Shown here: in pieces, positions 28,528 to 37,001 of the stretch | Layout of the letters: each line of letters begins with the position of its first letter | Position numbering within the stretch: the first letter of the stretch is position 1 | Assembly (NCBI RefSeq): GCF_001428845.1 | Contig: NZ_LMIU01000001.1 | Location: forward strand, 984 to 64,983 | Source: Achromobacter sp. Root83 | Lineage (GTDB): Bacteria > Pseudomonadota > Gammaproteobacteria > Burkholderiales > Burkholderiaceae_B | Length of the DNA stretch: 64,000 nt | Direction: 5' to 3' | The notes under the pieces: generated by a model | What the model was told of the DNA's origin: nothing | The model's database searches: none | What the model saw: only the letters and a program-made list of their open reading frames with translations | Position numbers and translations under genes: made by a program

Positions 28528-28598
28528 ATTGCCTCAGGTTGCCCCAAAACCCGCACCAGCGCTTGCTGTGCGGGTTTTTTATTGCCTCACGTTGCCCC
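28528..28598. repeat. Direct repeats flanking a prophage-borne terminator
   Basis: ATTGCCTCAGGTTGCCCC (28528-28545) and ATTGCCTCACGTTGCCCC (28581-28598) match at 17 of 18 positions. They flank a hairpin with stem AACCCGCAC (28548-28556) and GTGCGGGTT (28568-28576) followed by six T, a rho-independent terminator for the tRNA. The repeats may be sites for an excision factor or integrase; that is inference. Confidence 0.6.
28546..28580 (+). terminator. Phage-borne terminator downstream of tRNA-Ser
   Basis: A 9-bp stem AACCCGCAC/GTGCGGGTT and a T6 tail. It lies on the phage side of attL and so replaces the host terminator that integration moved 30.7 kb away to 59284-59314. Confidence 0.85.
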
Positions 28599-28625
28599 GC
28601 ATTGCCCCCGGACAGCCCACATTTT

Positions 28626-28686
28626 TTGCTGGTATTTTTGCTGGTACATTCTGGCCATTCGCGGCCACAAGCAAAAAATACCAGCA
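28626..28686. repeat. Left arm-type integrase sites
   Basis: TTGCTGGTAT (28626-28635), TTGCTGGTAC (28638-28647) and an inverted ATACCAGCA (28678-28686) just before the integrase start. The same word recurs twice near attR, which marks it as a probable arm-type binding site of the integrase. The inverted copy overlaps the integrase leader, so integrase may repress itself. Confidence 0.65.
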
Positions 28687-28699
28687 GGAGGGCAGGGAC

Positions 28700-29983
28700 A
28701 TGGGTGCGTTTGCCAAGTTGACTGACGTTGCGCTGCGCAACGCCAAGCCTCAAGACAAACAGGTCAAGCTGTCTGACGGCGGAGGCCTCTATCTGGCTGT
28801 GATGCCGAACGGTGCGAAGTATTGGCGCTATGACTATCGCTACCACGGCAAGCAGGCCACACTAGCCCTGGGCGTCTATCCCGCCGTGTCCGCACGCCAG
28901 GCACGGCAGGACCATCAGGCCGCCCGCGCGCAGCTCGATGCCGGCCTTGACCCTGCCGCCGAGCGCAAGAAAGCCAAACTGCTGAAGGCCAACGCCATGG
29001 CGGACGACTTCGAGAGCATCGCCCGCACGCTGTGGCAATCGAAGCGGCGAGCAGGGCGTAGCGAGGGCTACGTCAAGTCGATCATCGAAAAGCTGGAAAA
29101 GGATGTGTTCCCGTGGATCGGAACGCGCCCCATCGCGGATATCATCCCGCCCGAAATCCTGGCCATCCTGAACCGCGTTGAAGTGCGAGCGCCCGAGACC
29201 GCACGCCGCCTGCGCGGGATCATGGGTCAGGTGTTCCGCTGGGCTATGGCGTGCGGCAAAGTCACCAGCGATCCCACCGTGGCTATGAAGGGCGCGGTGC
29301 TGACGCCCAAGGCGGGCCACTTCGCAGCCATCACGAGCCCGCAACGGTTCGGTGACCTGATGCTGGCGCTGTCGAGCTACGAAAATGGCGAGATGGTCAC
29401 CCGTTGTCTGCTGCAGCTATCTCCGCTGTTGTTCCAGCGCCCCAGCGAGCTGCAACAGGCCAGGTGGGACGAGTTCGACCTTGATGGCAAGGGGTGGGGC
29501 TCGCCTATGTGGGATATCTCGCCAGAGCGTGCGGGCGCCACCGGAGACACCAAGATCACGCGTACTGGGTGGGAAAGCCATCTGGTGCCGCTGTGCACGC
29601 AGTCAGTGGCGATCCTGCAGGCGCTGCGTCCGCTGACGGGACACACGCCGTATGTGTTCCATTCGTCGCGCAATCCAGGAAACCCGCTATCGGATGGCGC
29701 CATCCGGGCCGCGCTGCTGCGTCTGGGCTTCCACGGGGAAATGACGGCGCACGGGTTCCGTGCGTCCACACGGACGCTGGCCGAGGAGCGGCTAAAGGTT
29801 CCGCCCGAGCTGCTGGACTTGCAAATTAGTCACAAGGTGGTGGATGCGTTGGGACGGTCATACAACCGCACGGCGTTTTTGGATGAGCGCATTGCCTTTA
29901 TGCAGCGGTGGGCCGACTACCTGGAAGGCCTGCGCGAAGAGGCGCGGCAACGTGCACCGCAGCGTACCCAGGGGGAGGGGTAG
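28700..29983 (+). CDS. int: Tyrosine recombinase integrase (P4 type)
   Basis: 427 residues. The N-terminal DUF4102 arm domain (LTDVALRNAKPQDKQVKLSDGGGLYLAVMPNGAKYWRYDY) is followed by a SAM-like core domain (about 110-200) and a C-terminal catalytic domain with the Arg in LFQRPSEL near 259, the HxxR box HGFRAS near 352 and the Tyr in GRSYNRT near 393. It directs integration at the tRNA 3' end. I chose ATG 28700 behind GGAGGGCAGGG. The frame is open to 28529, but that part covers the arm sites and terminator. Confidence 0.93.
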   Translation: MGAFAKLTDVALRNAKPQDKQVKLSDGGGLYLAVMPNGAKYWRYDYRYHGKQATLALGVYPAVSARQARQDHQAARAQLDAGLDPAAERKKAKLLKANAMADDFESIARTLWQSKRRAGRSEGYVKSIIEKLEKDVFPWIGTRPIADIIPPEILAILNRVEVRAPETARRLRGIMGQVFRWAMACGKVTSDPTVAMKGAVLTPKAGHFAAITSPQRFGDLMLALSSYENGEMVTRCLLQLSPLLFQRPSELQQARWDEFDLDGKGWGSPMWDISPERAGATGDTKITRTGWESHLVPLCTQSVAILQALRPLTGHTPYVFHSSRNPGNPLSDGAIRAALLRLGFHGEMTAHGFRASTRTLAEERLKVPPELLDLQISHKVVDALGRSYNRTAFLDERIAFMQRWADYLEGLREEARQRAPQRTQGEG

Positions 29984-29990
29984 CAAAAAC

Positions 29991-30300
29991 ACCGTGGGAC
30001 CGTGTGAAACCGTGGGACGCTTCGGCGTCCCTTTTCTTTTCAAGGGCTTACGGAAAGTGGTCCGGCGTGGAAGTCCCACGGTTTCGCCGCTTTCCGCTGT
30101 CGAAACCGTGGATACAAGATATCCACAATATTACAGACCGTGGGACCAGCCGAATCCTTTTTCTCACCGCTTTCTTTCTTCTTTCTTCTTGTTTTTAAAG
30201 AGAAAGAAGAAAGAAGAGGGGAGGAAGCGCCGGAAATGGTCCCACGGTCGATAAATTGAAACCGTGGGACTTTTGAGGCAAACCGTGGGACTTTTGAAGG
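29991..30300. repeat. Candidate replication origin: iterons of ACCGTGGGAC
   Basis: Seven exact copies of ACCGTGGGAC in both orientations: 29991-30000, 30009-30018, 30137-30146, 30261-30270 and 30282-30291 on plus; 30073-30082 and 30239-30248 on minus. There is also one decayed copy near 30105-30114. The last two plus copies lie in a longer AAACCGTGGGACTTTTGA unit with a 21-base period. A DnaA-box-like ATATCCACA is at 30119-30127 and an AT-rich purine/pyrimidine hairpin at 30178-30216. The block lies between the integrase and the primase-helicase operon. The origin role is inference from these features. Confidence 0.65.
30178..30216. repeat. Purine/pyrimidine hairpin inside the iteron block
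   Basis: CTTCTTTCTTCTT (30178-30190) pairs with AAGAAGAAAGAAG (30204-30216) across a 13-base loop. One strand is all pyrimidine and the other all purine over about 40 bases. It could be an unwinding element or an integrase terminator. The rest of 30301-30509 shows no gene. Confidence 0.5.
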
Positions 30301-30509
30301 GAAGTGAGCAAGGGATTCTGCTCCACGATCAATGACTTAGGTTAGTTGTATCAACTGTATCCACGGGGTTTTTCTCTTCTGTGCCTGCCGCCAGACCGGA
30401 AATGACCGCGCGCAACGGCCGCCGCCCTCTTGACGCGGCACCGCCGCCGAGGTAGGCGCACCGGCATCCATAGGGGGTTGTTGATATGCCTGTAGGGTTA
30501 TTCCGGCAA

Positions 30510-30533
30510 GAAAATGCCCGCAGCTGCGGGCTT
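30510..30533 (-). terminator. Terminator of the early operon
   Basis: The perfect palindrome GCCCGCAGCTGCGGGC (30516-30531) is followed on the minus strand by ATTTTC. It lies 21 bases after the last early gene. Confidence 0.6.
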
Positions 30534-30553
30534 CCTCGGTAGCGCCGGGATGG

Positions 30554-30874
30554 TCAGTCCAAGCCGTCGCCGTAGTAGGGATAATTCCGCCCGTCTGGGC
30601 GAGGGGTCAGCGTCTCCGGCCATATCTGCGTGGGGAACCCGCTGCTGCGGGCTTCTCTGGCTTCGGCCAAGCAGCAATTTAGGGGCTTTGGCGGGCTGTT
30701 CCATTCCCAATTCGGGCACCCGTAGCCCATGTTGTCGTCTACCCAAACCACAAACAGGAGGGGGGGCTCAATATCCGTCTCGTTCGCATCGGTCATAGAT
30801 TTAACGTCGTCAAGCAAGTCGTGCATCCTCGTTCCTTCAAGTAGTTGTTCAGTGATCTGATTCGCTAAAGCCAT
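30554..30874 (-). CDS. Hypothetical acidic phage protein
   Basis: 106 residues, last gene of the early operon, 11 bases after the primase stop. It is acidic (DLLDDVKSMTDANETDIEP), with an aromatic-rich middle (VVWVDDNMGYGCPNWEWNSPP) and end. Codon use and position support a real gene. I do not recognise a family or see a membrane segment. Confidence 0.6.
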   Translation of the reverse strand: MALANQITEQLLEGTRMHDLLDDVKSMTDANETDIEPPLLFVVWVDDNMGYGCPNWEWNSPPKPLNCCLAEAREARSSGFPTQIWPETLTPRPDGRNYPYYGDGLD

Positions 30875-30885
30875 GCTGCAGGGGC

Positions 30886-33711
30886 TTACGGCGGGCCGAA
30901 GGACTCACCCGGGAAGAAGGGCGTGGCATATAGGCCCAGAGCTTCGAGCTGGGATAGTCGGATGCCTGTCAGGCGCGCGGTTCGCTGCCCCCGGATGATC
31001 TTGTCGGCGTTGTCGATCGGTTTGCCGCCGGCGGTGGCCACGACGCCGGAGGCCATGAGCTGCTGCTTGAATATGCGGCCGGTCTTGACCGGCAGCGCGT
31101 CGAACTTGGCGCGAAGGTGCGACGAAGTGGACAGGTGGTCCATGACGTGGTTTGGCCGAAGGTACAGGATGGTTTCGGTGCCGGCGTCGGTCTTTACGTT
31201 ATCCCAGGCATACGGGTACTCGTACCGCTTGGCTTCCAGTTCGGACAGCAGAATTTCCATGATCCACACCCAGGGCAGGCGCGTGCCATTGGTGTCGGAT
31301 ATATGAACGTTCATTTCCGTGAGCAGGTCCTCGATAAAGCCCCCCTGGTCAACGTCGATGCCGGCGAACTTGGCCAGCAGCTCCCACGCCGTAAGGATGG
31401 CAGCATAGTTTTCCTTCATGCGGTTGGCTGTGGCGTCGCGTGGATCCGCTCGGCCGCGCTTCTGGCAGATGGCGAAGTATTTGGCGTGCATCTCGCGGAT
31501 CACGGCCGGCGGCTGGCCAGCGATGAAGCGCAGCCAGTCCCATACAGGAAACTGCGGCAGATCATGCGGCAGCATCGGGCCTTGCTTGGCTACGGCCAGC
31601 GACGTGCGGCAAATCTTGGATTGCAGGCTCTCAACGTCAACCTCTTCGCCGGCGAGCAGCACCGGCGCACACATAAGGTACGGCGTCAGCGATGCGCCCA
31701 CGCGCGTGAACTCGAATCGGTAGGTTGACTGCAGCAGGCCGTCGATGTCGGACAGCACTTGTTTCGGCAGTTTGGAGAACTCGTCCCAGCCCACCGGATG
31801 CGTGGTGTAAGAGACGCTGGCCCGCCGGCGGTGGTCAGTCTTGAGCATCTGGCCAGAAAGCACCTGGAACGCGAGTGATGCCTGCATCGACTCCAGGAGC
31901 TTCGACTTGCCTGAACCTTTCTCAGCCTGCATCTGCATGTGCGGATAGAAGCCCAGCACCGCCTTCAGGTGTGCGCCCAAGGCCCACACGACGCCGATGG
32001 CGGCCGCGTTGCCCTGGAACGTGGATTGATAGGCCTGGATGACGCGGGCGGCGTCGCTCTGATGGCCGCGCGGAAATGCCATGTTGTAGTACAGGCATTG
32101 TTTCTGGGGCTCGGTGAAATAGCAGTCCGCCCCTTCCAGAGCCGCCAGCTCACCGCCGCGCCAGGCCAGGCCGACAAAGTTCACCACGTCGCGCGCGCCC
32201 AGATGCGCCGTGCGCTCCAGGATGTTGACCATGCGGGCGAATTCGGCAGGCTTCCAGATATGGCCGAACTTGCCTTTCCACCATTCAAGGTTATAGAGCC
32301 GGTCATCGTTCACGACTTCGCGCTGCAGCACGTTGCCATGACGTGGAACCTGGGCACTGACACCGAAAACGGTATCGGGCTGAGAGTCTGCCCCGCCGTT
32401 GATGGTGGCGAGATGGCTTTGAATGCGCAGGCGGGAAAAGCCCGCAACGCGGAAAGAGCAGAGGTCGCCCATTGTTTCCGACCGACTTTTATCACCGTCG
32501 TCGTCGGCGTCGTCCTTCCATTTCTCAACGTACTGCGTGAAGTCATCCTTCACCCGATAGCGCCAGTACACGCCGAAGTCATGGCCGGGCAGGAACACGC
32601 GGCGTGTGCCGTCGTGGCGTTCGCCCGCGCCCGGCATGCCCGGAATCAGCCACGGTTCCAACACCTTGAGCTGGCGCAGCAGGGTGTCCGCGCCGTCGGT
32701 CTGCAGGACATCATTGATGTCCTGGCCTTCCTCCCAATCGAGCATATCCACCATCATGGAACCGATGTCCATGGCGGTGAGGATTTCCGACAGAGCCCAC
32801 GCCGCCGCGAGGCCTGGCCGCAGATTGGTGCGCGGGTTGACTTTGTCGTTATGGTCCAGCGCGATAATGACGCGCTTGCCACGCAAAAACGTCCAGTCGA
32901 TGTGATGGACGTTGCCGGTGCCTCGGATGGCCATGACAGCGGTCCCAGCGGGCATGCCGCACGTCTCGACGGACAGAGCATTGATGGGGCTCTCCACCAC
33001 GTAGACGGTATGGGCTTGGCGCAACTCGCGCATCGAGCTGCACCAGTAGTGTCCCTGCTTCTCGCCCTGGCATTGCGTCTTCACGTCGCCATTGAGCGCC
33101 GCATCTTGGTAGCGGAGGTCTACGGCCACCACGCCGTTCGTGCGCTCGTCACGCACGATGAATGCGGCTGCAGGCCCACCGTGGCCAGGGGTACCTGCTT
33201 GAACAGTTGGGCTCTTCCAGTCGTTCCATCCGAGCATGCGGTGGCGGATAGCCTTTTCTATCACCACTTCGGATATCCCACGCCCCATCAAGTAATCGCG
33301 CGCTGCGCCCGTGTTGGTCAAGCTCTTGTCGGCAATGTGGTCAACCATGCTCTTGCGTTCGGGCTCCGCGCGCTCCACAGGCTTTTTTTCGGGCGGGGGC
33401 ATGCCGAACCACTGCCCGAGGATTCTGGCGGCCTCCATGGGGCTGTGAGCGGCTTCTGGCATGCAATATTGAACGAGATCAATGCAGCTACCGCCCTTGC
33501 CTTCGTCCGACCAGTCTTTCCATCCACGACCGCCGTCGAAGACACTTAGCGATGCGCCTTTGTCGTCGTGGTGAGGGCTGTGATAGTTGCCCTTTGCGCC
33601 GTTGCGACGCAGGCCAAGGCGGTCTGCAAGGTCGTGCAGGTCAATGTCGTTCTTCAGACGGGAGAACCATGCGCGCATGGCCGGATTGCTGGTGTTGTTC
33701 GATGCCTGCAT
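30886..33711 (-). CDS. Phage primase-helicase (zinc-finger, Toprim, ATPase)
   Basis: 941 residues. The N-terminus (about 20-90, DLADRLGLRRNGAKGNYHSPHHDDKGASLSVF) is a CHC2-like primase zinc region. A Toprim-like core (about 235-330) includes VYVVESPINALS and VIIALDHND. The C-terminal half is a helicase-type ATPase with Walker A GSGKSKLL near 596. This is the plan of P4 alpha-like replication proteins that bind iterons and prime and unwind at one origin. It ends about 600 bases from the iteron block and is the main gene of the early operon. It replaces the P2 gene A nickase. Confidence 0.85.
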   Translation of the reverse strand: MQASNNTSNPAMRAWFSRLKNDIDLHDLADRLGLRRNGAKGNYHSPHHDDKGASLSVFDGGRGWKDWSDEGKGGSCIDLVQYCMPEAAHSPMEAARILGQWFGMPPPEKKPVERAEPERKSMVDHIADKSLTNTGAARDYLMGRGISEVVIEKAIRHRMLGWNDWKSPTVQAGTPGHGGPAAAFIVRDERTNGVVAVDLRYQDAALNGDVKTQCQGEKQGHYWCSSMRELRQAHTVYVVESPINALSVETCGMPAGTAVMAIRGTGNVHHIDWTFLRGKRVIIALDHNDKVNPRTNLRPGLAAAWALSEILTAMDIGSMMVDMLDWEEGQDINDVLQTDGADTLLRQLKVLEPWLIPGMPGAGERHDGTRRVFLPGHDFGVYWRYRVKDDFTQYVEKWKDDADDDGDKSRSETMGDLCSFRVAGFSRLRIQSHLATINGGADSQPDTVFGVSAQVPRHGNVLQREVVNDDRLYNLEWWKGKFGHIWKPAEFARMVNILERTAHLGARDVVNFVGLAWRGGELAALEGADCYFTEPQKQCLYYNMAFPRGHQSDAARVIQAYQSTFQGNAAAIGVVWALGAHLKAVLGFYPHMQMQAEKGSGKSKLLESMQASLAFQVLSGQMLKTDHRRRASVSYTTHPVGWDEFSKLPKQVLSDIDGLLQSTYRFEFTRVGASLTPYLMCAPVLLAGEEVDVESLQSKICRTSLAVAKQGPMLPHDLPQFPVWDWLRFIAGQPPAVIREMHAKYFAICQKRGRADPRDATANRMKENYAAILTAWELLAKFAGIDVDQGGFIEDLLTEMNVHISDTNGTRLPWVWIMEILLSELEAKRYEYPYAWDNVKTDAGTETILYLRPNHVMDHLSTSSHLRAKFDALPVKTGRIFKQQLMASGVVATAGGKPIDNADKIIRGQRTARLTGIRLSQLEALGLYATPFFPGESFGPP

Positions 33712-33712
33712 A

Positions 33713-33943
33713 TCAGTTCACTTCGGTTTCGGGGGCGCGGTATGTCGATGGCTCTTTGATCCAGGCCAGCACGTCGCCACCTCTGTAGCGCGTGCAACGG
33801 GTGCCAAGGCGCACGGGCTGCGGCGCTGTCCTGGCCAGGACGTAGCGCCGCCATGTCTCGCGGCCGACGCCGACAAAGGGGGCAATCTCGGACCACGCAT
33901 AGAGACCTTCGGCTTGCAGCTTGATGTCTACAGCAGTCGTCAT
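33713..33943 (-). CDS. AlpA-like helix-turn-helix protein
   Basis: 76 residues with a winged-helix, excisionase-like fold: LYAWSEIAPFVGVGRETWRRYVLARTAPQPVRLGTRCTRYRGGDVLAWI. The wing and RYRGGDVLAWI end are those of AlpA/MerR-type small DNA binders used as excision factors or activators. It starts in ATGA overlap with the methyltransferase stop and ends one base before the primase ATG. It could be the excision factor for the att sites; that is inference. Confidence 0.75.
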   Translation of the reverse strand: MTTAVDIKLQAEGLYAWSEIAPFVGVGRETWRRYVLARTAPQPVRLGTRCTRYRGGDVLAWIKEPSTYRAPETEVN

Positions 33944-35727
33944 GCCGCCTTCCTCAAGAGCAGTTCCTGCGGCGCATTGGCAGCAATGAGCGCGACCGCC
34001 GGCGGCGGGCTGACGCTGTTGCCGACCATGTGAACCTGCTGGGATTTGGTGAACACGCGGCCATCGTGGCCGTGGGTGATGATGTAGCTGCGCGGGAAGC
34101 CCTGCAGGTCGTAGAGTTCCGCCGGCGTGAGCATGCGCAAGCGGATATCCACAACGACGTATGGCGTGCCCTGGATATGCACCGTAACCAGCGCCAGGCG
34201 GTCCCGGGTGGTGAGCGTGCTGGCAGGGTCGCGCAGGTCGCCCCATTGTCCACCTTCGCCGTAGTGCCGCATCAGGAAGGCCGCCACACGAAGCGCGCCG
34301 GCTTCGTTCTCGGTGGATAGGTCGTATTCGAGCAGGCCATACCGCGCCGCCCCAGCCAGGATGGTTTGCGCCGGCTCGTCCAGGTGCGAGCCTGTGACGT
34401 TCTGGCTCATCGCGGTAAGGTGCGCCGTGATGAACTGCTGCTGGCTGCCCGTGTTTGTAATCGTGGAGGCGGCCCGGCGCAGGTCGTGGGCGGGTGTGGC
34501 GTTGTAGCCGCCGTTGGCCTGGACCATGAAGCCGGCGGCCAGCGCATGCTTGATGCCGCCCGCAGTGACCGTCCCCAGCGGCTGCTGGTGGTCCAGGCAG
34601 CGCGCTGCTTGTCCTTCCCGCTCGCCGTATCCGGCCTGGATCAGCACGGGAGACGACAACATGAACTCGCCCCGGTGCGCGGCAGTAATCGTCCGGGCTG
34701 GGTCTCGCGGGTCGTATACGCGGTCGGCACCCTGATGAGTCGCGGGCACGAGCGCCGGCGCCACAACGGCGTGCGACCCGCCCCGAGGCTTGGCCGTGAC
34801 TGTGCTGATCGGCTGGCGTGCCGAATGCGAGCCGTCGCGGCTCCAGTTCGCGATGGGAACGATGAACGGATCTGCGCTGTCCAGCACGTAGCGCTTCATG
34901 CCGCGCGCGATGCGCCGCATGGTGGCGTCGGCCAGCTGGCGCGGGCGGTTGAAGATGCTCCGCCCCTCGATGGTCCAGTCGATGCCGTCCGCAGCCGCGC
35001 GCCAGCGTCGCTGGCCCTTGGTCGGGTTCTTGAAGTGGGTGGCCTGGGGCCAGGAAATTGGCAGACCGTCGCGGCGCGCCATCATGAACAGGCGTGTGCG
35101 GGTGGTGCCTGCGCCATAGTCGGCCGCATTCAGTTCGCGCCATTCCACGGTGTAGCCTTGGCCGCGCAAGATCGCCACCAGACGGTGCCAGTGCTTTCCC
35201 TGTTGCTTGGGGTCTGGCACGAGGTATTGCTCCTGTACGGGCACGCGCTCGCCGGGCTCGGCCACCGTGCCGTCCAGCTTGACAACTCGGCCCGTGGCAG
35301 CGTCTCGCTTTGCGATCAGGCGGCCCCACTTCAAGATCTGGACCACGTTTTCCAGACTGATGATGTCGGGCTTGACGGTGCCAGCCCAGCGCACCGTTAC
35401 CCAGGCGAGCGCCCGAATGTTCTTGCGGCGCGGCTGGCCTCCCTTCGCTTGGCTGTGATCGGTGCAGTCCGGTGACAGATGCAGCCAGCCCACTTCCATG
35501 CCGCCCGTCGCCTGGCGCGGGCAGACTTCCCACACGTCGGCGATGAAATGCTGCGCCTGAGGGTGGTTGACCTGGTGCATGCTCAGCGCGTCAGGGTTGT
35601 GGTTGATCGAGATATGGACGTGCTGGCCGGTGGCCTGCTCGTAGGCGGTGGACCAGCCTCCGCCGCCGGCGAAGATGTCAACGACGATCTTGGCGCTCAG
35701 GGCTAGGATCATTTGGGGGGTATGCAT
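33940..35727 (-). CDS. DNA cytosine C5-methyltransferase (phage type)
   Basis: 595 residues. Motif I is VVDIFAGGGGWSTAYEQA near 15-32. The catalytic Cys is in LSPDCTDHSQAKGG near 86 (the phage-type PDC version of the PC motif). Motif VI is ISLENVVQI near 123. The recognition region is long. C-terminal motifs IX-X appear in LQGFPRSYI and QVHMVGNSVSPPPAVAL. No restriction partner is beside it, so it is probably an orphan enzyme that protects phage DNA or regulates it. The target sequence is unknown. Confidence 0.9.
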   Translation of the reverse strand: MHTPQMILALSAKIVVDIFAGGGGWSTAYEQATGQHVHISINHNPDALSMHQVNHPQAQHFIADVWEVCPRQATGGMEVGWLHLSPDCTDHSQAKGGQPRRKNIRALAWVTVRWAGTVKPDIISLENVVQILKWGRLIAKRDAATGRVVKLDGTVAEPGERVPVQEQYLVPDPKQQGKHWHRLVAILRGQGYTVEWRELNAADYGAGTTRTRLFMMARRDGLPISWPQATHFKNPTKGQRRWRAAADGIDWTIEGRSIFNRPRQLADATMRRIARGMKRYVLDSADPFIVPIANWSRDGSHSARQPISTVTAKPRGGSHAVVAPALVPATHQGADRVYDPRDPARTITAAHRGEFMLSSPVLIQAGYGEREGQAARCLDHQQPLGTVTAGGIKHALAAGFMVQANGGYNATPAHDLRRAASTITNTGSQQQFITAHLTAMSQNVTGSHLDEPAQTILAGAARYGLLEYDLSTENEAGALRVAAFLMRHYGEGGQWGDLRDPASTLTTRDRLALVTVHIQGTPYVVVDIRLRMLTPAELYDLQGFPRSYIITHGHDGRVFTKSQQVHMVGNSVSPPPAVALIAANAPQELLLRKAA

Positions 35728-35728
35728 G

Positions 35729-36022
35729 TCAGTCTTCTATGTCGCCCGCGCTGGCACGTTTCACGTCGCGGCGCTTGGGGGCTGGTTGTATGGGTGATCC
35801 GGGCTGAGCCGGCTTGGTACGGCTCTTGACGTGCGGATCTGTTGAATGGGTAGGGGCGTTAGGGCGGGTGGGAACGCTAGCGCCCAGCGCCTCGGCCGTC
35901 AGCGCCAAGCAGCGCGCCAGGAGGGGGGAGCGCAAAGCGACATCCAGGGGAATGGACAGGCCAGCGGCCAAGTGGGCCTGGGCGAGCTGGGCAGTGGTGG
36001 GCGTGACGGCGGGCGCTTTCAT
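35729..36022 (-). CDS. Hypothetical early phage protein
   Basis: 97 residues from ATG 36022. The N-terminal half is Ala/Leu-rich and helical (TTAQLAQAHLAAGLSIPLDVALRSP); the C-terminal half is Pro- and Lys/Arg-rich and probably disordered. It abuts the methyltransferase gene (1 base) and follows the previous gene by 2 bases. No family recognised. Confidence 0.6.
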   Translation of the reverse strand: MKAPAVTPTTAQLAQAHLAAGLSIPLDVALRSPLLARCLALTAEALGASVPTRPNAPTHSTDPHVKSRTKPAQPGSPIQPAPKRRDVKRASAGDIED

Positions 36023-36024
36023 CG

Positions 36025-36300
36025 TCAGCCCTTTGGTGCGAACAGCTTGCGATGGCGGGCCATTTCTTCGACAGAGGGCTCTTCGTTCATGGCGCTTTGC
36101 AGCGCGGCCGCTTCCGCATTGCAGCCATGCTGAAGGAGGAAGTGACGCAGCACAGACTCCAAGCCGCCAAGAAAGCCAGCGTTTTGCATGTTCAGCCTTT
36201 CGCATTCGCCGACCATCCCGGCAATCGTCTGCGCCGTGATCTTGGCGCTGCGGATGTTGGCAAGCAGCTCCATCGCGGATTTCTTGCTCAGGTTGCTCAT
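36025..36300 (-). CDS. Hypothetical early phage protein
   Basis: 91 residues from ATG 36300, which overlaps the stop of the gene before. The protein is helical, with the pattern SKKSAMELLANIRSAKITAQTIAGMVGECERLN and a C-terminal EEPSVEEMARHRKLF. No motif known to me. Confidence 0.6.
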   Translation of the reverse strand: MSNLSKKSAMELLANIRSAKITAQTIAGMVGECERLNMQNAGFLGGLESVLRHFLLQHGCNAEAAALQSAMNEEPSVEEMARHRKLFAPKG

Positions 36301-36539
36301 AATCCGGCTCCCAGCATGTCCCTTTCGCGCATCGCGCGGCGGGTCGCGGCGTGAACTTGGCAAGCGGCATCGCGCATGTCGTGCGCAAGGTCTTGTTCGC
36401 CGTCTGCGGCGATCACAAATACGGCGCCGCCTTGCTCGAAGTGCTGCACAAGCAACTGTTCCATCAGCTTGCACAGGGCGATCAGTTGCGTATCGCTCAT
36501 ATGGGCCTCAAGACGGGCCAGGGCTGGTATCGCAGGCAT
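36297..36539 (-). CDS. Hypothetical early phage protein
   Basis: 80 residues from ATG 36539, behind AAGGAA. An alternative ATG at 36500 gives 67 residues beginning MSDTQLIALCKLMEQLLVQH. The middle strand AVFVIAADGEQ and a helical end are visible. Family unknown. It overlaps the next gene by 4 bases. Confidence 0.55.
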   Translation of the reverse strand: MPAIPALARLEAHMSDTQLIALCKLMEQLLVQHFEQGGAVFVIAADGEQDLAHDMRDAACQVHAATRRAMRERDMLGAGL

Positions 36540-36626
36540 TTAGGGATTCCTTAGGCAAAAGCGGTCCCTGCCTCGCCGGAATGGCAAGGCGTCGAAACCT
36601 CGGAACGGGGGAAGAGAAGAGGGGTG

Positions 36627-37001
36627 TTAGGTGCTGGCGAGCTGGGCGCGGTTCATGAGGAAACGCATCAGCTCTTCGGTTGTGATGACGACTGACTTGG
36701 GGTGCCCGCGGACCTGCAGAAACAGGGCAAACGTGGTGCTGCGGTCGGTGTCGATAGTCACGGGGCTGGCATGCACCGCTTCTGCGATGGCCTGCGCGGA
36801 ATGCGTCTCGGCGGTGGTGGCCGAGCAGTTGCAGAGCGCCTGCAGGTGGGCGCTGCAGCGTTCAGTCAGCAATTGCATGCCGTGTGCCGTAATCGGCTTG
36901 CGGGAGATGTCGATGTCGTGGCGCACGAATGCCATTGCTTGATCCGAAATAAAGTCGCGCGAGAAGTCAGGAGTGGCAAAGCCAGGGACAGGGCAGTTCA
37001 T
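36627..37001 (-). CDS. Hypothetical early phage protein
   Basis: 124 residues, overlapping the Ogr gene stop by 4 bases. It contains FVRHDIDISRKPITAHGMQLL and a C-terminal VTIDTDRSTTFALFLQVRGHPKSVVITTEELMRFL segment. No recognised domain. An 87-base gap follows with no gene. Confidence 0.6.
   Translation of the reverse strand: MNCPVPGFATPDFSRDFISDQAMAFVRHDIDISRKPITAHGMQLLTERCSAHLQALCNCSATTAETHSAQAIAEAVHASPVTIDTDRSTTFALFLQVRGHPKSVVITTEELMRFLMNRAQLAST

Noticed and set aside
28529..28699. Longer integrase starting at 28529
   Set aside because: That stretch is terminator, direct repeats and arm sites; the P4-type N-terminus begins at ATG 28700.
29991..30300. CRISPR array
   Set aside because: The ACCGTGGGAC copies are in both orientations, irregularly spaced and too short for CRISPR repeats, and no cas genes are present.
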